64,000 nucleotides of DNA from an uncultured Comamonadaceae bacterium (GTDB lineage: Bacteria > Pseudomonadota > Gammaproteobacteria > Burkholderiales > Burkholderiaceae), in the NCBI GenBank assembly GCA_946482595.1, contig CAMLSD010000011.1:7494-71493 (forward strand), written 5' to 3'. The notes under the pieces were generated by a model, which worked only from the letters and a program-made list of their open reading frames with translations, was not told where the DNA came from and did no database searches. Positions 60,171 to 64,000 of the stretch are shown piece after piece. The first letter of the stretch is position 1; every line of letters begins with the position of its first letter. The position numbers and the translations under genes were made by a program.

Positions 60171-61451
60171 CTATTGCGTGAACCAGCGCAGCGGCACCAG
60201 CACGATGGACGGGAACATCACCAGCAGGAACATCACGATGAGCTGGGCGCCCATGAAGGGCAGCACGCCGCGAGTCACGTCGTCCATCTTCATGCGGCCC
60301 ACACCGGCCACCACGTTGAGCACGGTGCCCACCGGAGGCGTGATCAGGCCGATGGCGTTGTTCATGATGAACAGCACGCCGAAGTAGACCGGGTCGATGC
60401 CGGCGGCCTTGACCACCGGAATCAGCACCGGGGTCATGATCAGGATGGTGGGGGTCATGTCCATCGCGGTGCCCACCGCCATCACGAGCAGCATGATGGC
60501 CACGAGCAGCAGCGTGGGATGTTCCAGGAAGGGTTCGAGCAGGCCGATCATCCGGCTGGGCAGGTCGGCCACCGTGATGAGCCAGGCCGAGACCATCGCG
60601 GCGGCCACGAGGAACATGATCACCGAGGTGGTGCGGGCCGCACCGATGAACACCTGCACGAGCTGCGCCGGCCGCAGTTCGCGGTAGACCACCGTGGCCA
60701 CGAACAGCGCGTACACGGCCGCCACCACCGCCGCTTCGGTCGGGGTGAACACGCCCATCTTCAGACCCACCAGCACGATCACCGGCAGCATCAGGGCCCA
60801 GGTCGAGTCCTTCAGGGCCTGCCAGCGCTCGGCAGCGCTTGCCCTGGGCGGCGGCTCGATGTTCTCGCGGCGCGCCACGAGGTGCCAGGCCACGGCGATG
60901 GCCAGACCCATCATCAGGCCCGGCACGATGCCGGCCAGGAACAGCTTGCTGATCGACACGTTCGCGGCCACGCCGAAGATCACGAAACCGATCGACGGCG
61001 GGATGACCGGCGCGATGATGCCGGCCGAGGCGATCAGCCCGCCGGCGCGGGCCTTGTCGTGCCCGGCCTTGACCATCATCGGCAGCAGCAGCGCGGCGAG
61101 TGCCGCGGTGTCGGCCACCGCCGAGCCCGACAGCGCCGCCAGCAGGCAGGCTGCCACGATGGCCACGAAACCCAGGCCGCCGCGGCGATGGCCCACCAGC
61201 GTGAGTGCCAGGCGCACGATGCGCCGGGACAGGCCGCCGGCATTCATGATCTCGCCGGCCAGCATGAAAAAGGGCACGGCCAGCAGCGGGAAGCTGTCGG
61301 CACCGTTGATGACGTTCTGCGCCAGGATCTGCGCATCGAACAGGTCCAGGTGCCACATCAGCGCCACACCCGACAGCAGCAGTGAAAACGCGATCGGGAT
61401 GCCCAGCGCCATCGCGCCGAGCAGGGAGCCGAGGAAGATCAGGACGGTCAT
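60171..61451 (-). CDS. dctM: TRAP transporter large permease (DctM family)
   Basis: Integral membrane subunit, 426 aa, about 12 hydrophobic segments, that couples sodium or proton entry to uptake of the solute delivered by DctP. Typical stretches: FFMLAGEIMNAGG, SGSAVADTAAL, GIIAPVIPPSIGF and NNAIGLITPPVG. I start it at ATG 61451 (MTVLIFLGSLLGAMALGIP), overlapping the DctQ stop as ATGA; the open frame continuing upstream to 61856 is Arg/Pro-rich and only shadows the dctQ gene. A 77-bp gap separates it from dctP. Confidence 0.92.
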   Translation of the reverse strand: MTVLIFLGSLLGAMALGIPIAFSLLLSGVALMWHLDLFDAQILAQNVINGADSFPLLAVPFFMLAGEIMNAGGLSRRIVRLALTLVGHRRGGLGFVAIVAACLLAALSGSAVADTAALAALLLPMMVKAGHDKARAGGLIASAGIIAPVIPPSIGFVIFGVAANVSISKLFLAGIVPGLMMGLAIAVAWHLVARRENIEPPPRASAAERWQALKDSTWALMLPVIVLVGLKMGVFTPTEAAVVAAVYALFVATVVYRELRPAQLVQVFIGAARTTSVIMFLVAAAMVSAWLITVADLPSRMIGLLEPFLEHPTLLLVAIMLLVMAVGTAMDMTPTILIMTPVLIPVVKAAGIDPVYFGVLFIMNNAIGLITPPVGTVLNVVAGVGRMKMDDVTRGVLPFMGAQLIVMFLLVMFPSIVLVPLRWFTQ

Positions 61452-62014
61452 GAACGGGCTCCCTGGCGGCCGGGGCCGCGCGCGTCGTCGGCGGCAGGGG
61501 CCGGCGCGAGATCTTCGGATTCCTGCACCATCACGAGCTCGGTGTCCTGCAGCTGGCCGGACAACAGGCGCAGCAGATTGCTGACCAGCATCACCGCGGC
61601 CGACACCGCAAACACGACACCGGACGCATAGAAGATCGCCACCGAGGCGCCGGTCACCGGGGCCTGCACGTCGAGGTTGATGCGCGCCTGCGCCAGGCTG
61701 CCTTCGAACAGCAGCCAGGTCACGTAGAGCATCAGCGCATGGCCGATCACCAGGCAGGCCTTGCGGCCCCACACCGGCAGCCGGGAGACCAGCAGGTCGG
61801 TGCCCAGGTGCGCATGCTCGCGCAGGGCCACGATCGCACCGAGGAAGGTCATCCACACGAACAGCCAGCGCGACACCTCCTCGCTGACGGTGATGCCGGA
61901 GTTGAAGGCATAGCGCAGCACCACGTTGCCGAACACCAGCACGACCATCACGGCCAGGAAGGCGGCAATCAGGCCGTCGAGCAGGCGGCAGTAACGGTCG
62001 ATCCAGAGGTTCAC
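61448..62014 (-). CDS. dctQ: TRAP transporter small permease (DctQ family)
   Basis: Small membrane subunit of 188 aa with four hydrophobic segments (about residues 12-34, 49-67, 88-106 and 130-150). Family features include FGNVVLRYAFNSG and VSEEVSRWLFVWMTFLGA. It associates with DctM in the inner membrane. GTG 62014 (VNLWIDRYCRLLDG) is chosen because AAGGAG lies 6 nt upstream; the longer frame starting at 62074 adds a segment without family resemblance. It is the first gene of the catabolic operon, downstream of the palindromic operator candidate. Confidence 0.88.
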   Translation of the reverse strand: MNLWIDRYCRLLDGLIAAFLAVMVVLVFGNVVLRYAFNSGITVSEEVSRWLFVWMTFLGAIVALREHAHLGTDLLVSRLPVWGRKACLVIGHALMLYVTWLLFEGSLAQARINLDVQAPVTGASVAIFYASGVVFAVSAAVMLVSNLLRLLSGQLQDTELVMVQESEDLAPAPAADDARGPGRQGARS

Positions 62015-62115
62015 GCGGTCTCCTTCGGCACGCTCTGCCAGGAGGCCGGCCGTGCGCCCCGGTCCGAGGTGCACGGCGTGTCCTTGAGCTGGCGCAAGCC
62101 GTGGCTCAATAATGT

Positions 62116-62129
62116 ACGAACTAGTTAGT
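62116..62129. promoter_or_regulatory. Candidate TetR-family operator upstream of dctQ
   Basis: ACGAACTAGTTAGT fits ACnAACTAGTTnGT, a perfect 14-bp palindrome apart from the two n positions, built around AACTAGTT. It lies in a clearly AT-rich island (62109-62135) in otherwise GC-rich DNA, between the TetR gene and the transporter operon. On the minus strand a -10-like TACATT follows immediately, so a bound repressor would block the promoter of the operon. Confidence 0.6.
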
Positions 62130-62185
62130 TTTTCGCTAGGTGTTTACCCGGGACACCGACCCACACGCCAGGATGTGAGCACCCG

Positions 62186-62851
62186 CTACTTGCAGACGTG
62201 CCGTGAAATCATCTCGACGATGCTGGCTCGCCGTGCGGCGATGGCCTCGGGCGTGTCGAGGTCGCGCTTGAAGATCAGCGCGAAGGTGTGCCGGTTGGAC
62301 ACGTTGAAGAAGCACAGCGCACTGATCGACATGTGCAGGTCGACCGGATCGATGTCGGGCCGGAACACCCCTTCGGCGCAGCCCCGCTCATAGACGGCCC
62401 GCACCGCATTGATGGCCGGCACGTTGAGCTCCTGGATGGTCCGCGACTGCGCCAGGAACTCGCCGTTGTGGATGTTCTCGTTCATCACCAGCCGGATGAA
62501 GTCCGGGTTGGCAAGCTGGTAGTCGTAGGTGAAGCCGACCAGCGTGCGCAGCGCCTCCACCGGCGGCAGGTCCTCGAGGTGCAGCTCGCTTTCGATCTGG
62601 CGGATGCGCCGGTAGGCCTCCTCGAGCACGGCGATGTACAGACCTTCCTTGCTGCCGAAGTAGTAGTAGATCATCCGCTTGCTGGTGCGCGTGAGTGCGG
62701 CGATCTCGTCGATGCGTGCCCCGGTCAGACCCTTGTTCGAGAACTCCTGCGTCGCCACCTCGATGATGTTCTGCATGGTGCGCTCGGGGTCATTGGTGCG
62801 CGGCGCGGCAAGTTTGGGCGAGGCGGAGGTCATACGGACTGTTTCGTTCAC
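62186..62851 (-). CDS. TetR-family transcriptional regulator
   Basis: Repressor of 221 aa. The N-terminal helix-turn-helix is clear: AAPRTNDPERTMQNIIEVATQEF, then GARIDEIAALTRTSKRMIYYYFGSKEGLYIAVLEEAYR. The C-terminal ligand-binding part has the NENIHNGEFL / INAVRAVYERGCAEGVFRPDIDP pattern of TetR regulators associated with aromatic-acid uptake operons. It probably controls the TRAP/shikimate operon just downstream, responding to the substrate or an intermediate. The start is uncertain: GTG 62851 or ATG 62833, neither with a good Shine-Dalgarno. An inverted repeat sits just upstream. Confidence 0.85.
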   Translation of the reverse strand: MNETVRMTSASPKLAAPRTNDPERTMQNIIEVATQEFSNKGLTGARIDEIAALTRTSKRMIYYYFGSKEGLYIAVLEEAYRRIRQIESELHLEDLPPVEALRTLVGFTYDYQLANPDFIRLVMNENIHNGEFLAQSRTIQELNVPAINAVRAVYERGCAEGVFRPDIDPVDLHMSISALCFFNVSNRHTFALIFKRDLDTPEAIAARRASIVEMISRHVCK

Positions 62852-62863
62852 GCAAGGTCAGGC

Positions 62864-62882
62864 GCGCATCGGGGTGATGCGC
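62864..62882. promoter_or_regulatory. Inverted repeat before the TetR gene
   Basis: GCGCATC / GATGCGC, 7-bp arms with a 5-nt loop, 13 nt upstream of the GTG start. A GATAAT hexamer on the minus strand (62894-62889) could serve as a -10 box, placing the repeat at the transcription start. It could be an autoregulatory site or a leader hairpin; its sequence differs from the AACTAGTT palindrome. Confidence 0.35.
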
Positions 62883-62894
62883 CCGGCCATTATC

Positions 62895-62917
62895 GGGGCC
62901 CGCTGCGGCGGGGCCCC
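62895..62917 (-). terminator. GC stem-loop after the hydrolase gene
   Basis: Imperfect hairpin: GGGGCC-type arms extended by GC pairs around a TGC(G) loop, with one unpaired G, 5 nt past the hydrolase stop on the minus strand. It has no U-tract. It is placed as expected for a terminator between the hydrolase and the TetR gene. Confidence 0.45.
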
Positions 62918-62922
62918 TGTGC

Positions 62923-64000
62923 TCAGAGATCCTGCGCGTAGGGCGCGAACTGCCCCAGCAGGTAGGTCAGGAACGGCGGCACGCAGCCGATATGGCTGGA
63001 CGGCACAGCCGGGCAGTCGACCAGCGTGACCAGATCGCCCGCGCCGCGCGCCTGCATGGCCTGCAGCGTGCGCACCGAACTGGCGTAGGGCACGGTGCGG
63101 TCGTCGCGGCCATGGAACAGTCGCACCGGCAGCTCGGGTTTCCAGTCGTGCACGCTGCTCAGGGTGGCGATGGCCTGCACATCGTCGTCGAGGTAGTTGT
63201 CGATGAACGTGGCATCGAACACGACATCCGCATCGTCAGGCAGCAGCCGCTCGAGGATCTCGTCGCGCAGGTCACGGCGCACGCTGGACGGCAGGTTCTT
63301 CAGGAAACCGGGGTTGAGCAGGGCACCCAGCAAGGGCTCCTCGTCGCGCACGATGTCGAGCAGTCCGTCCAGCGTGGCCTGCACGTTGTACGGCCCCGAC
63401 CCGGGCACCACCACCTTGAGGCCCTGCAGCAGCGGCGAACCTGTGGCCTGCAAGGCGCGGTGGGCCGCCATCGTGACGTAGCCGCCTTCGGAATAGCCGG
63501 TCATGAACAACTGCCCGTTGTCGACCACCCCGGCCTGACGGCGCCAGGTGCCCGCTGCGGTGAGCAGGTCCACCACGGACGCGGCCGAGGGCTCGGCCAG
63601 CAGGTAGGGATGCGGCTTGCCCTGCGACACGCCGTAGCCCACATAGTCGGCCGCCACGACGATGTAGCCCATCGACGCGAGGATGACCGAGATCTCGGAG
63701 GGCACCGCGTTGTTGCTGGGCGCCTCGGCGTTGCGGAAGATCGTGCCGTGCTGGTAGCTCAGCACCGGGCTGGGTGCCCCGGCCTGCTTGATCGGCACGC
63801 TCACCAGGCCCGAGGCACGCACCTCGGCCCCGTCGGCGTCGCGCGTGAGGTACTCCAGCCGGTAGGACATCACACCGTAGACCGGATTGACACCGGCCAC
63901 CTGCGTGCCGTTGGTGGCCAGGGCCTGAGTGATCTCGTTGACGGCGATCGTGCCCAGTTCGGTGGCGGCCTTCAGTTCGCCCGGGCCGGTGGGGTCAGGC
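62923..64000 (-). CDS. Alpha/beta hydrolase, secreted-lipase-like (5' end outside window)
   Basis: The reading frame is open to the right edge; about 358 residues are seen. Features: PSPVLSYQHGTIF (oxyanion region), VVAADYVGYGVSQGKPHPYLL, nucleophile elbow GYSEGG, Asp in FHGRDDRTVPY and the candidate His in SSHIGC, a full triad in the order Ser-Asp-His. This resembles bacterial and fungal secretory lipase/prolyl-oligopeptidase-like esterases that act on small esters. Any signal peptide would be encoded outside the window. The visible upstream residues continue in register without a stop, so a GTG at 63900 is an internal codon rather than the start. No functional link to the neighbouring TetR/TRAP genes is evident. 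Confidence 0.82.
   Translation of the reverse strand, partial: PDPTGPGELKAATELGTIAVNEITQALATNGTQVAGVNPVYGVMSYRLEYLTRDADGAEVRASGLVSVPIKQAGAPSPVLSYQHGTIFRNAEAPSNNAVPSEISVILASMGYIVVAADYVGYGVSQGKPHPYLLAEPSAASVVDLLTAAGTWRRQAGVVDNGQLFMTGYSEGGYVTMAAHRALQATGSPLLQGLKVVVPGSGPYNVQATLDGLLDIVRDEEPLLGALLNPGFLKNLPSSVRRDLRDEILERLLPDDADVVFDATFIDNYLDDDVQAIATLSSVHDWKPELPVRLFHGRDDRTVPYASSVRTLQAMQARGAGDLVTLVDCPAVPSSHIGCVPPFLTYLLGQFAPYAQDL

Noticed and set aside
61452..61856. N-terminal extension of the DctM permease
   Set aside because: It shadows the dctQ gene in another frame; the family-like N-terminus begins at ATG 61451 with an ATGA overlap.

Overview
The window is very GC-rich throughout and reads as chromosome of a betaproteobacterium, most likely Burkholderiales. 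That placement rests on the style of the TRAP transporter and shikimate-catabolism genes, the GTG/ATG starts with GGAGG-type ribosome sites, and the codon use. It is an inference; there is no rRNA or marker gene here. All genes but one lie on the minus strand, so biology runs from high to low coordinates.

Region 1 (54135 down to 1, running off the left edge) is one large hybrid PKS-NRPS biosynthetic cluster. A free-standing type II thioesterase is followed by seven single-module type I (cis-AT) polyketide synthases and two NRPS genes, joined by overlapping or near-touching stop/start codons. In order of transcription: PKS1 KS-AT-DH-ER-KR-ACP; PKS2 KS-AT-cMT-KR-ACP; PKS3 KS-AT-DH-ER-KR-ACP; PKS4 KS-AT-cMT-ACP; PKS5 KS-AT-DH-cMT-ER-KR-ACP; PKS6 KS-AT-DH-cMT-KR-ACP; PKS7 KS-AT-DH-ER-KR-ACP; NRPS1 TubC docking-C-A-PCP-C-PCP; NRPS2 TubC docking-C-A-PCP-C (cut by the window edge). 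If collinear, the line builds a C-methylated, largely reduced polyketide acid with one hydroxyl (module 2), one ketone (module 4) and one methyl-branched alkene (module 6), then amidates it with amino acids. I do not recognise the product. The oddest parts are in NRPS1: an adenylation domain of the fungal Lys2 (alpha-aminoadipate) type, and a C-PCP module with no adenylation domain. There is no loading module, terminal release domain, transporter, regulator or phosphopantetheinyl transferase for the cluster in the window.

Region 2 (about 54,300-56,200) separates the cluster from the next operon. It holds a membrane-anchored Mrr-like nuclease-fold protein with eroded motifs, a small one-helix membrane protein (the only plus-strand gene) and a YhhN-family integral membrane protein.

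Region 3 (56,270-62,851) is a catabolic operon for shikimate-type compounds: TetR regulator, TRAP transporter (DctQ, DctM, DctP), a shikimate/quinate dehydrogenase, an HPPD-like protein and a 3-dehydroshikimate dehydratase. The last two correspond to the two halves of the Pseudomonas QuiC fusion, here as separate genes in reversed order. The expected output is protocatechuate. A palindrome between the TetR gene and the transporter is the likely operator.

Region 4 (62,923-64,000) is a secreted-lipase-like alpha/beta hydrolase, cut at its 5' end by the right edge of the window.
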